A stretch of 28,381 bases of DNA from Reclinomonas americana ATCC 50394. Lineage: Eukaryota > Jakobida > Jakobea > Jakobida. The stretch covers positions 13,147-41,527 of the forward strand of contig PS015594.1 of the NCBI GenBank assembly GCA_048213135.1, read 5' to 3'. Both the position numbers and the translations under genes were made by a program. Shown one piece after another: positions 11,801-22,500 of this stretch (positions are counted from its first letter, which is position 1; every line of letters begins with the position of its first letter). A model generated the notes under the pieces. It was not told the origin of the DNA and did no database searches. It saw only the letters and a program-made list of their open reading frames with translations.

Positions 11801-13101
11801 GGCGGATGATGGCCTGGAAGATCCGGTTGTTGGGCACCATCAGCTCCTTGACGTGGCGGATGGTGATGCCGTTTTCTGCGAAGGGAGGAGGAAGGAGAGG
11901 GAAAATAAGCGGGCAAAGTGGATCTGAAGAACAAAAAGGTGACCCCGAGTGCGATACAGGCGGCGAGGGAGAGAGAGCGAGTTCAAAATAAACGAGAAGC
12001 GCAGTCTGAGCAAAGTCCCATGAGTGACCACACACACACGCACCAGTGCGCGAGACATCCTCACGAGGATCCGCAAACAAGTACACGGTGCGGCAGCTCG
12101 GCGACAGCTTGCAGGCACCCTACACGTTGCTCGCAGTCAGCGATCGACCCAGCACATGAACTGTGGAATGTACGCACAAGAGCCTTGTCGAGAAGCGGGG
12201 CGACGGTGAAAATCAGCTTGGCGCCCGAGTCGGTCAGCTGCTGCCCAATCTCCTCCTCCTGCGTGTGCATTAAGCGATGGTGAGTTGTAAGAAGGGCTAA
12301 CAGGCAAGGGAGAAGCGACGCAACAGTGTACAGCGGATTCAGCGTGGTGTTGCTCATGCCAGCGTGGCAGACACCTGCGAGGGCACGATTAATAAGAGAA
12401 GCAACGAAAATGGCGAGGATGCAATCTGGATGACCTTGGAAGATCTGCGAAACCACAAGTCAGTCGGCTGTTACCAGAAAGAGAAGGCAGGGGGAGACAC
12501 GAAACAATGGGGAAATCAATCAGGTTGGGGCACATGATGGCGGCCACGTCGCCCTTGTCGTATCCGGCGACCCTGCCAAGGGGGAGACGAGGGCGCCTTG
12601 AGAAGAAGGCAGGAAAGCGTGCAACGAGAGGGCACCGAGAGAGAGAGAGACAGAGAGGGAGACAAAGAGAGAAAGATAAGCAGGGGAAGATCAGGAGAGA
12701 AAGGCAGTGCACGAAAGAGAAGAGGCAATAGCGAAATCAAGCGTGCATTCAAAGACAGACAGCGAGGCAGAGCGAGAGAGGCAACAGGAAAAGAGGAAAA
12801 GAAAGGCAGCGAAGATCGCAGCGAAAGAACAGAGGCAATGGCGCAATCAAGCATGCATTCAGCGAGAGGGAGGGAGGGAGAGAGACACACATGCAGGAAG
12901 CGAAACACGAAGGAACAGAGATAACAGCGCGCTGAAACATGCATTCACAGATAGACAGAGACAGAGACAGAGACAAGAGAGAGAGAGAGGGACACGGAAA
13001 GAGAGAGAGGGACACAGAGAGGGAGACAGAGAGAGAGGTAGAGAAAGATAGGCAAGAAGCGAAACACGAAAGAACAGATATAACAGCGCGCTGTTACAGA
13101 T

Positions 13102-13147
<46 letters not shown>

Positions 13148-13232
13148 AGGGACACGGAAAGAGAGAGAGGGACACGAAAAGAGAGAGGGACACAGAGAGG
13201 GAGACAGAGAGGGAGATAGAGTGGGAGACAGA

Positions 13233-13318
<86 letters not shown>

Positions 13319-14135
13319 NNNNNNNNNNNNNNNNNNNNNNNNNNNNNNNNNNNNNNNNNNNNNNNNNNNNNNNNNNNNNNNNNNNNNNNNNNNNNNNNNN
13401 NNNNNNNNNNNNNNNNNNNNNNNNNNNNNNNNNNNNNNNNNNNNNNNNNNNNNNNNNNNNNNNNNNNNNNNNNNNNNNNNNNNNNNNNNNNNNNNNNNNN
13501 NNNNNNNNNNNNNNNNNNNNNNNNNNNNNNNNNNNNNNNNNNNNNNNNNNNNNNNNNNNNNNNNNNNNNNNNNNNNNNNNNNNNNNNNNNNNNNNNNNNN
13601 NNNNNNNNNNNNNNNNNNNNNNNNNNNNNNNNNNNNNNNNNNNNNNNNNNNNNNNNNNNNNNNNNNNNNNNNNNNNNNNNNNNNNNNNNNNNNNNNNNNN
13701 NNNNNNNNNNNNNNNNNNNNNNNNNNNNNNNNNNNNNNNNNNNNNNNNCAAACCACCACCAAAAACAAGCGACGCAACAAACGCAAGTTCTTTGCGACCG
13801 TGGGCACCAATCGCACGAAATCCGCATACGTAATCGTGCGACTCGACGCCGCATCCACCATCATTGCCTTCTCACCAAAGAGCTTGGCGCGCGAGAGGAG
13901 AAGCTCAGAGACACTCACTGAGAGAGAGAGAAGAGAGAGAAGAGAGAGAGAAGAGAGAGAACAGAGAGAGAGAGAGAAGAGAGAGAGAAGAGAGAGAACA
14001 GAGAGAGAACAGAGAGAACAGAGAGAGAAGAGGGTGAGTGATTGCATTCCTCGGAGAAATTCGTTGTTGGTGTGTGAGAGTGTGTGTTGTACCATTGGGA
14101 ATGCTTACGTCTGCGTACTTGGAGTGGAACACCAT
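8640..14135 (-). CDS. 4-coumarate:CoA ligase-like acyl-CoA synthetase with PTS1 signal
   Basis: ATP-dependent acyl/aryl-CoA ligase of the ANL (AMP-binding) superfamily; substrate unknown. Twenty-five exons: 14135-14093, 13917-13779, 12572-12506, 12444-12435, 12374-12325, 12258-12178, 12119-12044, 11875-11765, 11700-11639, 11500-11435, 11135-11129, 11061-11042, 10975-10838, 10781-10670, 10606-10542, 10411-10395, 10334-10262, 10200-10103, 10042-9976, 9680-9666, 9605-9576, 9519-9457, 9397-9359, 8848-8777, 8714-8640. They total 1,596 nt, or 531 residues, normal for the family. The start MVFHSKYADVSIPN matches the 4CL N-terminus. Motifs in order: NTTLNPLYT, the P-loop SSGTTGLPKGVMLTH, VLPFFHIYAMVV, MSGAAPLS, QGYGMSE, GELCIKG, DGWMHTGD, DRVKELIK, FQVPPAQLE, and PKSPSGKILRR with the catalytic Lys. 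The final tripeptide AKL is a type 1 peroxisomal targeting signal, suggesting peroxisomal activation of fatty or aromatic acids. Several exons are under 21 nt. Exon 2 to 3 spans a gap but stays in frame. Confidence 0.93.
8849..9358 (-). repeat. GA-rich intron with ~87-nt internal duplication
   Basis: The intron of the ligase gene between the KPQAK and ATAEELIAYV exons is CT-rich on its coding strand. It contains pure GA/CT runs near 8861-8881. Two imperfect ~87-nt copies start near 8945 and 9032, sharing AGAATGAGAGAGAGA, CAGACACACGGA and CACAGACGCACGAAC-like segments. No exon is supported in it. Confidence 0.75.
12573..13778 (-). repeat. Repeat-filled intron with gap in the ligase gene
   Basis: This is the longest ligase intron, about 1.2 kb, including 430 N at 13319-13748. 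It is GA-rich on the plus strand with a perfect GA run at about 13225-13318 abutting the gap. Imperfect duplications of a block containing GAAACACGAA.GAACAGA and AACAGCGCGCTG occur near 12899-12950 and 13059-13105. The phrase AATCAAGC(G/A)TGCATTCA occurs near 12736 and 12845. The flanking exons join in frame without extra sequence (LRLVAGYDKGD), so no hidden exon is required. Confidence 0.8.
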
Positions 14136-15075
14136 GTTGTGTGTGCGTGCGTTAAGGGAGCAACAAAAAAAAGAAGTTTTGAAGCAATCAACTGCAGGAC
14201 AAACCCTGTTTCTCTCGTTTCACTTGACCTATACCTCCGCGTGAGTTGGCTTTGTGTGAGGAGAGCGTCCAAGAGCGTGTAGAGTAAAGCCTATGCGAAC
14301 GGCTGTGCAGCGCGGTGTGGAGAGAGTAAAATAGACGTTTGTTAGGACAGAGCCTCTTTCTCTCGTTTTACTTTTCCTATACCTCCTCGTGAGTTGGCTT
14401 TGTGTGCGGTGAGTACCCAAGAGTGTGTGGAGTGAGGGCTGTGCGAACGGCAGTGCAGCGCGGTGTGGAGAGAGTAAAAAAGACGTTTGTTAGGACAAAC
14501 CCTGTTTCTCTCGTTGTACTCGACCTATACCTCCTCGTGAGTTGGTTTTGTGTGCGGTGAGTACCCAAGAGTGTGTAGAGTAAGGCATGTGCGAACTGCA
14601 GTGCAGCGCGGTGTGGAGAGAGTGACATCGGCTCGACGTCGAAGACGCGCGCGCGCGCGCAAACGCCAGTTTCTCTCGCGTGGCTCTCCCTGCACCTCCT
14701 TGTGAGTTGGCTTTGTGTGCTGAGAGTGCCTAAGAGCGTGTAGAGTGAGGCCTGTGTGAACGGCAGTGCAGCGCGGCGTGTAGAGAATCGCTTCCCACGA
14801 CGTCGCAGATTTTGTTGCTCTTTCTTGGTTCGCAAGAAAAGAGAATGGAACACCACCGCTACGCAGTCACGCACCTTCTTTTCTCAGTCAGTGTGTCGTC
14901 CGCTTCACGTGCCGCACCACCGATTTCGACAGCGCGCTCGACGTCGACGTCGAAACATGCCAAACAACGCAACGTCGACTGCCAAACACCACACCACGCA
15001 AAGCACAGAACATCAAAGAACAAAAGAAGCAGCTCACACAAGAGAAACACAACGCACACAGGAAGACAAACTTGC
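14136..15075. promoter_or_regulatory. Divergent intergenic region between ligase and EF-hand genes
   Basis: About 0.94 kb separates the ligase ATG (14135, minus) from the likely start of the EF-hand gene (15076, plus). Promoters of both genes should lie here. The region holds the four-copy tandem repeat described separately. It also has alternating GC (GCGCGCGCGCGC near 14647) and two GACGTC-rich clusters, near 14631-14645 and 14936-14955. No TATA box or initiator can be assigned with confidence, and no convincing coding sequence is seen. Confidence 0.5.
14198..14790. repeat. Four tandem copies of a ~148-nt repeat
   Basis: Units start at 14198, 14346, 14494 and about 14658. The first two steps are exactly 148 nt. 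The third is about 16 nt longer because of an insertion carrying GACGTC and an alternating GC run. Each unit has the ordered landmarks TTTCTCTCG, ACCTATACCTCC or a variant, GTGAGTTGGCTTTGTGTG, AAGAGTGTGTAGAGT, GTGCGAACGGC, and TGCAGCGCGGTGTGGAGAGA. Copies are roughly 85-90% alike by eye, with the fourth most diverged. The unit length is not a multiple of three, so open frames through it on the minus strand are not a repeat protein. Confidence 0.9.
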
Positions 15076-15191
15076 ATGTCACAGGACACAACTCACAAAC
15101 TCACTGATGACCGCAAGCAACGCAGACTATGTTCCGTCTCTCCCCATCACGGATCACTCGTAGAACACACTCCTCCTCTTTCTCTCCCTCA

Positions 15192-15224
<33 letters not shown>

Positions 15225-15943
15225 TCAGTCATTCTCAATCTTTCTCTCGTCGTCCCTCTTCTCTCTCTCCCTTCTTCCCCCCACTCACCTCCTCCTTCCC
15301 CTTCCCTCAGACGGGCTTCTACTGGTGCAGCGAACCCACCCCACACACCATTTACATTTTCGACAATGGCGGCACTCTCTCCTTGAACACCTCCGGGCGC
15401 CTCCGCTACACCTCCACTGCATCAGCTGGCGCCGGCTCCTCCAGCGGCATTGCATCAGCTGCTCCCCCTGCATCGTCATCCTCCTCATCAAATGGAGTGA
15501 CCACATTGCGACGAGACTCGGCAGAGGAGGCCGACAAGTTTACGCGTTTGGTCGATGGGAAGAACGCAGGCACACTGTTGTTTACGCGACTGGGAACGCT
15601 TGTGGCCTCGAGTGCGTCGACTGTGAATGGGAGCAGCAGAAGGCGACTGGGAGGCAGGGGAATTGGCGATGATGATGGTTCTGCTGGCGGAGATGATGAT
15701 GGGAGGCAGCAGTGGATGAGTGCGCGTAATCGTGTGGATGGGTACACGATCTTTCCGTTGAATACCGATGAGCCGATTGTGTTTGCCTATAAGATCAGCG
15801 GTGAGCGTAAGAGGGGAAAGAGGGGAAGGAATAGACGGAAACGGAGTTCTCTGCTTGTTCTTGTGCTTCGTTGCTCTCTCTGACTCAGCCCCCAACGCTC
15901 GAGGATATTGGTTTACTGTCGCGNNNNNNNNNNNNNNNNNNNN

Positions 15944-16035
<92 letters not shown>

Positions 16036-19000
16036 CTCCTCCTCCTCCTCCCTCCCTCCCTCCCTCCTCCTCCTCCTCTCTCTCTCTCTCTCTCTCTCTC
16101 TTTTTCTTTCTTTCTTTCTCTCGCTGCTTCTGCCTCTGCCTCGTCCCCCAAGTCGCGAGCTTACTTCTGCGTGACGGAGTGTCTCGCTCTCTGTATCCTC
16201 GTGCTCCTTCTCTTTCCCTCTCTCTCGCTCTACCTCTGTCCTCCAAATCGCGAGCTTAATGTTGCGCGACAGAAAGTCTCCTCTCCATGCTCTGTTTCTG
16301 TCTTCTCGTGCTCATTCTCTTTCACTCTCTTTCGTATCTCCCTGCTGCTCTCCCCGCGAGCATGCAGAGAGATCATTCTCCTTGCTCTCTTTTGTGTCCT
16401 CGTGCTCATGCTCTTTCACTCTCCCGTCGAACACGACAGAGACACAAAGACAGACAGACAAAGAAAGAGAGTCCTCCTTGCCTCTGCGTCACTGTTGTTG
16501 CTGATATCTTTCTGGCGCACAGGCGTTCATGTAATCACGGAACAGGATCTGGAGATCGAGGACTACTGCGGAGAGTACTTGTCGCCCACTGGCGTTCGTT
16601 GCGTGCAACTCAGCTTGCCTTGTTCCAGAACCTGTGCGTTTCTGACGCGTTGATGGCGTGCAGGTGGCACTGTGGTTGCCTCGTCGGACCCGTTCGGCCT
16701 CATCTTCGAAACGCACATGGATCACCGCCACGTTACAATCGAGGCATTCTGGACGAAGCGTGGTGACTGCTTCCGTGACTCACGAGGTGCGTGAAGCACA
16801 TCTCTTGTTGGCCTTTTCCTTCCCACTGTTTCTCCCTGCTTGCCTTGTCTCTCGTCTCCCCTTCTCTTTTCTGTCCCGTTCCTTTCCCCTTCTCCCATGC
16901 CCCTGTTCCTTCCCCGTGTTCCTTCCCCCTGCTCCTTCCCCCTGTTCCTTCCCCGTGTTCCTTCCCCCTGCTCCTTCCCCCTGTTCCTTCCCCTGTTCCT
17001 TCCCCTTGTTCCTTCCCCCTNNNNNNNNNNNNNNNNNNNNNNNNNNNNNNNNNNNNNNNNNNNNNNNNNNNNNNNNNNNNNNNNNNNNNNNNNNNNNNNN
17101 NNNNNNNNNNNNNNNNNNNNNNNNNNNNNNNNNNNNNNNNNNNNNNNNNNNNNNNNNNNNNNNNNNNNNNNNNNNNNNNNNNNNNNNNNNNNNNNNNNNN
17201 NNNNNNNNNNNNNNNNNNNNNNNNNNNNNNNNNNNNNNNNNNNNNNNNNNNNNNNNNNNNNNNNNNNNNNNNNNNNNNNNNNNNNNNNNNNNNNNNNNNN
17301 NNNNNNNNNNNNNNNNNNNNNNNNNNNNNNNNNNNNNNNNCCCCTACCCCTTCCCCCTTCCCCTCCCCCCTCACCCCCTTTCCCTCTTAAACAGGCCGCT
17401 TCTTGTGCTTCTCGCGATACGAGAGAAAGGTGGACGAACTGGAATTCTTCTCCACGGTAAAGAAGAAGCGCGAGTGCTGGCTAAAACTCGGCGACGCCCT
17501 CTCCACCGGTACTCACGCTTTCCTCTCCTGTCTCCTCCCCTGTTCTGACCATTTTGGTAACCAGACGTGCTGCCAAGCATCGACTGCCGCCAGAACGAAC
17601 TCGCTCCGCTGCCTGCGGTGGAAGTGCGCGCAATATCCACCCTCCTGGCCCTTCGCTCCTGCTCACCAACCCCTTCTCTCCACCCACAGTCCGGTATTCG
17701 CCAGCTCGCCAGTCTGCTGCAATTATCGCTGACTGGTCGCATCGATCTGCACGGCGAGGTGGCGGGCGTCGTCTCGCAAAGCTACGAAATTGTCCAATTC
17801 AATCGCATCAACCGAGAGGAGGCCGCCCGTCGCGAACCCACCCAGAACGAGCTGGCAGCCATCTGTGCGGCGTTTGGAATGGACGACGAGACGCCGTTCA
17901 TGACAGGCGATGTTGCGTTGCATGACACTCCTCACTTGCTGCCTCTCCTCACCGCCAACTCCCTTCCCCTTGGGTTTGCAGGCCATCCTGCACTTGCTCA
18001 AGCGCATGGTCGGTGTCGTGTACGAGAAGAGCACTGGTCGCGACTCGTCAGTGCCCGGTCGCGATGCGCTGGTGGCCGGCCGCGATGCGCTGGTCGCCGG
18101 TGTAGATTCCTCCTGTGGCATCGAGGCCTTGGTGGTCAGTCTCCGCCGTGTGGCTGTGCCCTATTACTTCTCCGCGCTGACTTACGAGAGTGCAGGACGC
18201 CATGGATCTTGATCGTGACGGTCTGGTGGGCGCCGACGACCTGCAGCACTCGTGGCACCGATTGTGCACACCCAGCGTGCGTCTATCTTTGTCGCTGTAG
18301 TTCGATCAATCCCCTGTGCTCATTGCCTTTGCACGTCGCAGGTCGTGTTGAAGGAGCCGCCGACGCTGGTCGCGGCCATGTTTGATCGGCAGATTCGAAA
18401 CTACTATGTCGACTTTTTCCGACAGAACGGCGCACACCAGGAAATGGTAACACACTCCGCATTCTCACTCTGTCTCTCTCTCCCCGTCTCTCACGCACCT
18501 TTTGCGCAGGACTTTGTGCACGACGTGTACAAGATGCAGGTCATGTCACGCGACGGTGCCTTGTGGCGCGAGGAATTCAACAGAATATTCAGCAAGTGGT
18601 TGCTGTCGGCCGATCGCTTCCAGGAGATGGAGATGAGCAGTGCGTCTCGCTTTTTCTTTCACCAACTCTTTCTCTATTTTGTTGCGTCTGTCTTGTTTTC
18701 CTCAGTCTCAGTCTTCAACTCACGTTCTGCATCCATGCTTCTTGCAATCTTCTTCTCTCTCCATCCTGCTCCTCTATGCATCTGCTTTCCGTTCTCTTTG
18801 TCGCCTTACTCGCCTTTTCTTTGTCCCTGTGCTACCTCTCTACGTCTCACGCTTCCTGCTTCTCCTGCACCCTTCCTCCCCCAGTACAGTTTATTCATCC
18901 CGCACTCTTCTCTGCATCATCCGCACCTTGTTTGTCCCATTTCAAGCTCTTGTTCTTCTTCACATCTGCATCGTCTCGTTCTTCAGCGCTTCCTCTTATC

Positions 19001-19480
19001 CTCTCTTGTTCCTCTGTACTTCCTCTGAATTATCCTCTCTCGCTCACTCTATCTCCCGTTTGCCCTATTATTCTCCACCCACGTCTCCCTTCCCTTCATC
19101 AACCCCTTGCCTTCTTGTTTTCTCATTCCCATCCCTTTCCCTATTCAGCCGAGCTCTACTCCCGCGTGAGCACCCGCTTCAGCTCCCCGAGCATCGACGC
19201 GTTTGACGAATGCGTGCGCGACATCATGGACCGCATGGAGCGCAAGTTCATGCATCGCTTCCCCAACTCGCGCCAGCAGAAGCGCCTGCAGTACCAGTTG
19301 CGCATGAACAACCAGTACCGGCTGGTGTGGGCCATGACGGGCCCGACGCAGGCCACCTTTTCCTTTGGTGACATGCCGTCGTCGCAGGCCGATGCCGCGG
19401 CCGCCGCGGCCGCCATGTCCACGGTGCCCATTCAGATGCCGAGGAGTCGCGCCGACACGTCGATTGTGTTTGACGGATGA
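15076..19480 (+). CDS. EF-hand protein of unrecognised family
   Basis: Exons: 15076-15159, 15311-15800, 15889-(gap at 15924), 16523-16597, 16664-16786, 17395-17508, 17565-17623, 17690-17911, 17982-18131, 18196-18276, 18342-18446, 18510-18639 and 19149-19480 (TGA). From exon 4 on, the phases close to give 462 residues. The start at ATG 15076 is tentative. It is preferred because it joins exon 2 (TGFYWCSEPTPH) in phase; ATG 15107 does not. After a Ser/Ala/Gly-rich linker come ITEQDLEIEDYCGEYL, ASSDPFGLIFETHMDHRH, and RYERKVDELEFFSTVKKK. A single clear EF-hand loop, DLDRDGLVGADD, is in exon 10, with Asp at positions 1, 3, 5, 11 and 12, Gly at 6 and Val at 8; position 12 is Asp instead of the usual Glu. 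A tandem hexapeptide-like GRDALVAGRDALVAG precedes it. The helical C-terminus contains MFDRQIRNYYVDFFRQ and MDRMERKFMHRF. Calcium binding is inferred; the wider role is unknown. Confidence 0.75.
15924..16100 (+). repeat. Gap followed by a long CT microsatellite
   Basis: Twenty N (15924-15943) are followed by an almost perfect CT run to about 16031, then CTC and CCT triplet repeats and more CT to about 16100. The rest of this intron, up to the acceptor at 16522, is CT-rich. It contains two loose copies of a block with AAGTCGCGAGCTTA or AAATCGCGAGCTTA (near 16150 and 16245). Confidence 0.95.
16787..17394 (+). repeat. CCTTCCCC(C/T)TGTT minisatellite intron with gap
   Basis: This intron of the EF-hand gene turns into a ~12-nt pyrimidine minisatellite from about 16908. 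Units are like CCTTCCCCCTGTT, CCTTCCCCGTGTT and CCTTCCCCCTGCT. It runs into 320 N (17021-17340) and resumes as CCCCTTCCCC on the other side. The assembly probably failed because of the repeat. Confidence 0.9.
18640..19148 (+). other. 509-nt pyrimidine-rich intron without exons
   Basis: The last intron of the EF-hand gene has donor GTGCGT and acceptor CTATTCAG. It is CT-rich but not a regular repeat. Frames stay open through parts of it because stop codons are rare in such composition. No segment has the codon bias of the flanking exons. Confidence 0.75.
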
Positions 19481-19538
19481 GTGAGCGAGGGGAGTATAGA
19501 TACACAAATCAATCACTCATGTTTTAATCGTGGTCGGC
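19481..19538. other. 58-nt spacer between convergent genes
   Basis: The TGA of the EF-hand gene (19478-19480) and the TGA of the minus-strand MUN-domain gene (19539-19541) are separated by 58 nt. The minus strand has ATTAAAA at about 19523-19529, a possible variant poly(A) signal 10-20 nt past its stop. Transcripts from the two strands very likely overlap at their 3' ends. Confidence 0.75.
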
Positions 19539-22500
19539 TCAGAAGGGCCACACTTTCTTCACGTATTTGCGCGCTTTCTTGCACGACTGTGAGTGCAGTC
19601 AGTATCAAACACAATGGAGCATGGAAGGAGCAGCATGAAAAAGCAACGCACCTTGCGCGAGAGCAGCACGCGATACACTGTCTGCTTGGTGAGAATGTAG
19701 CCGGCGGCCACAGCGGACTCGTCCGGCAGTTCCTCGTACTTGGCCGTGTAGCTGCTCCCTCTGTGTGGAAAAAGATTGTCAGAAAAACAGGCACGGCCAG
19801 GAGAAGAGGGTGGAAGAAAGCGAACCGGAAGAGATCCTTCGAGGCCAGCCCCATGGGACCGGCGATAATGGCGTCCAGCTTGGACGTGCATTGCAACACA
19901 TCTGCACGAATGGTCGGCAAAGGATGCGTAACAGGAGAGCGCGCACGCATGCTTTGACGCAACGATCCAGTGGCAGATTCCACTTTGGTCGCTGATCATT
20001 CTCGTGAAAGTGGCGCTTCAGGACGCCCAAGTCCTCGGCCAGTGTCACCGAATCCGAGGGCATGAACGAGCGGCCGTCTTCGAAGAGGATCCAGTCGAGG
20101 CCTTCCACGATGGCTTCCAGTAAAGAGAACATCATCTCCAACACGACTGGGTCGTCGACTGCGAAACGGGGAGAAAGGGGAAGGGGAGGGGGAAGAAGGG
20201 GGACGATGAGGTAGGTTTTGCAATCGTTGTGTTGCGCACAAAGTTATGTATTCCATCTCTCTCCCTCTCTCCCTTTCCCCTGTCTTCTCTCTCCCTTTCC
20301 CTTCTCCCTTACTCACTTGTCACTCCAATTCCCTCCTGAATCGGCCGCAGCTGATGCAAAAAGTCGCCCATCCCCCACGAATCAATCGTCGGCAAGTACA
20401 GCTTGTCGATGAACTGGTGTCGCAGATCAAAGTTGACCACTCGGGCGGCTGTGCGATGAATGGCACGTTAGTCAAGATCAAGAAAAGTCAGGCTTGGCAG
20501 CGACACGAACGCACCGAGATATCGCATGAGCTCACGCTCGCTCTCCATCACAATCTCGTTGAGGGCCTCGAACAGCTGGTGAAAGTTGATGTGATGCTTG
20601 TCGGCCACATGGAACGGATACGTGTCCCACAGGTCGGCCAAATCTACAATCCAAACCCAGTGAGACATGTGTGTCAAACATGCATGGGGGCGGAGGAGAC
20701 AAACCATCGGCCAGTGTTCGCGATTCCTGAATGAGGTACTCGAGATTGTTGATGCGCACGCACACCTCGCGCACCGATTGAGACTTGAGGACCACAGCTT
20801 GCATCGAATCCACCTCCCACCGCAGGACCTCCTGCTTGAACAGTGGTAGCCGTTTGCGGTCGCGGCAGACGGGTGGTTTGACCAGACGCTGTGCGTGCAC
20901 ACTACATCAGGCGAGAAGAAGGCATCAAGTTGCTGTCTGGCGCGAATACGGTACCCTTTCGCCGACTTCTTCCGTGATCTGCATGGCGTACTTTTGCAGG
21001 ATGCCGCTGACACATTGTGCAATGGCTCGTGCGTAGTCAATGAAACCCGGCTGTGGCATCGTGAGCGACGAAGAGAGCCCACAAGCACAGTGCCCTTTCC
21101 ACGCAACGAATTTCAAGTCAAAGAGCAGCGGGAGGGTCTGATTGATCTCGGTAAAGATGTGCACGGCCGACAAGGAGCAGCTGCAGCGAAATGGATATGA
21201 GCAAGAGAAGCATGTATCAGCACAGGCAACAGAGCGCACCGCTTCTGTGGACTGATGGGATCCCAATTGTCCTGCTCAATCGCGCGACGCGCACGCTGCG
21301 CCCAGCGCTCTTGGTGCGTCGCGAACCAGTGGCCGAAGGCCGGAGCGAAGAGGCCTTGGATGCCGAGGACCTCCTGTGATGCGGTGGGGAGAAGGGGGGG
21401 ATGAGAGGAAAGGGATGAGAGGGGAGAGGAACGAGAGGAGAGGGATGACAGGAAAGGGATGACAGGAAAGGGATGAGGATGAGAGGAAACAGGCCGTCTC
21501 TCTCACACGACTTTCTTTCTTCATTCCCCTCTCCACCATTCTCGCTCACTCAATATCCCTCTCCGACTCTCTTCATTTCTCGCTCTCTTCTTTCATTTCC
21601 CTCTCTCCATCTCTCTGTCCAGTCTCTATCCATCTCTCGCTCTCTCCCTGCTCTCTCCCTCTCCGTGTGTGTGTCCTTCCTCCTCCATATCCTATTATCA
21701 AGTCCCACCTTATCCCTTCTCCTTTACCCTCCCCCACTCACCCCCTGGCCCTTCAGCTCCAGCTCAAACCCAGTGACAATCTTCATGATATTGCGCACGT
21801 GCTCGTCGAACACGAGATTGGGGTCGGCCAGGATGGGGCGCACGTTTTCGACAAACGGCCGCAGGAGTGCACGAATGGCGGCGGAATACGCCACCCCGCG
21901 GTCTTCGTCGAATTGTGGAGAGAAGTGCTGCGGGGGAGATGGGGATAGCGGAGGAAAGAGAGTAAGTGAGTGAAAGAAAGGGAAATGGGGACAGAGAGAC
22001 AGAAGGGAGGAGAGATAGAAAGTGAGTGAGCGAGAGCCGGAGAGACGGAGATAGACGAGAGAAGAAAGAGAGGGTCAAGAGACACTGATAGCGCGCGCAC
22101 ATTCCGATCAAGTGTCGAGGGTGGAGGAGACATTGATCACACGCACTCCCGGATCAAGGGTTTAGAGTGGAGAGACACTGATCAGACACACTCACACCGA
22201 TCAAGGGTTGAGGGCGAGAGAGAGAGAACGGAGGACAGTGAGTGAGTTGAGTGAGAGAAGGGAACGCGGTTAGAGAGATAGAAAGCGAGAGAGTGACAGA
22301 GAGTGAGTGAGAGAAGGGAACGCGGTCACAGAGATAGAAAGCGAGAGAGTGACAGAGAGTGAATGAGAGGGAGACAGAGAGTGTGCCAGAGAGAGCGGAA
22401 GGGGTCAGAGTGAGAGGGGAAGAGAGGTAGAGTGAAAGAGGGAGAAGAGTGAGGCTTTCAAGCATGCCACCAGCCATGCTCACCTCCTTCTCCGTCTCCA

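Noticed and set aside
13225-13318. Perfect GA tract next to the gap as part of a coding exon with repeated Ser-Leu or Arg-Glu.
   Set aside because: It is microsatellite sequence inside the intron between the TITYADF and GYDKGDVA exons, which join in frame without it.
14377-14874. A 165-residue minus-strand open frame with internally repeated protein sequence over the tandem repeat.
   Set aside because: The repeat period is 148 nt, not a multiple of three, so the repeated peptide only appears by frame drift. There is no splice or codon-bias support.
17565-18636. Plus-strand frames rich in Arg and Cys over the EF-hand gene as a second overlapping protein.
   Set aside because: They are shifted frames of the real exons, which keep phase and carry the EF-hand and high third-position GC.
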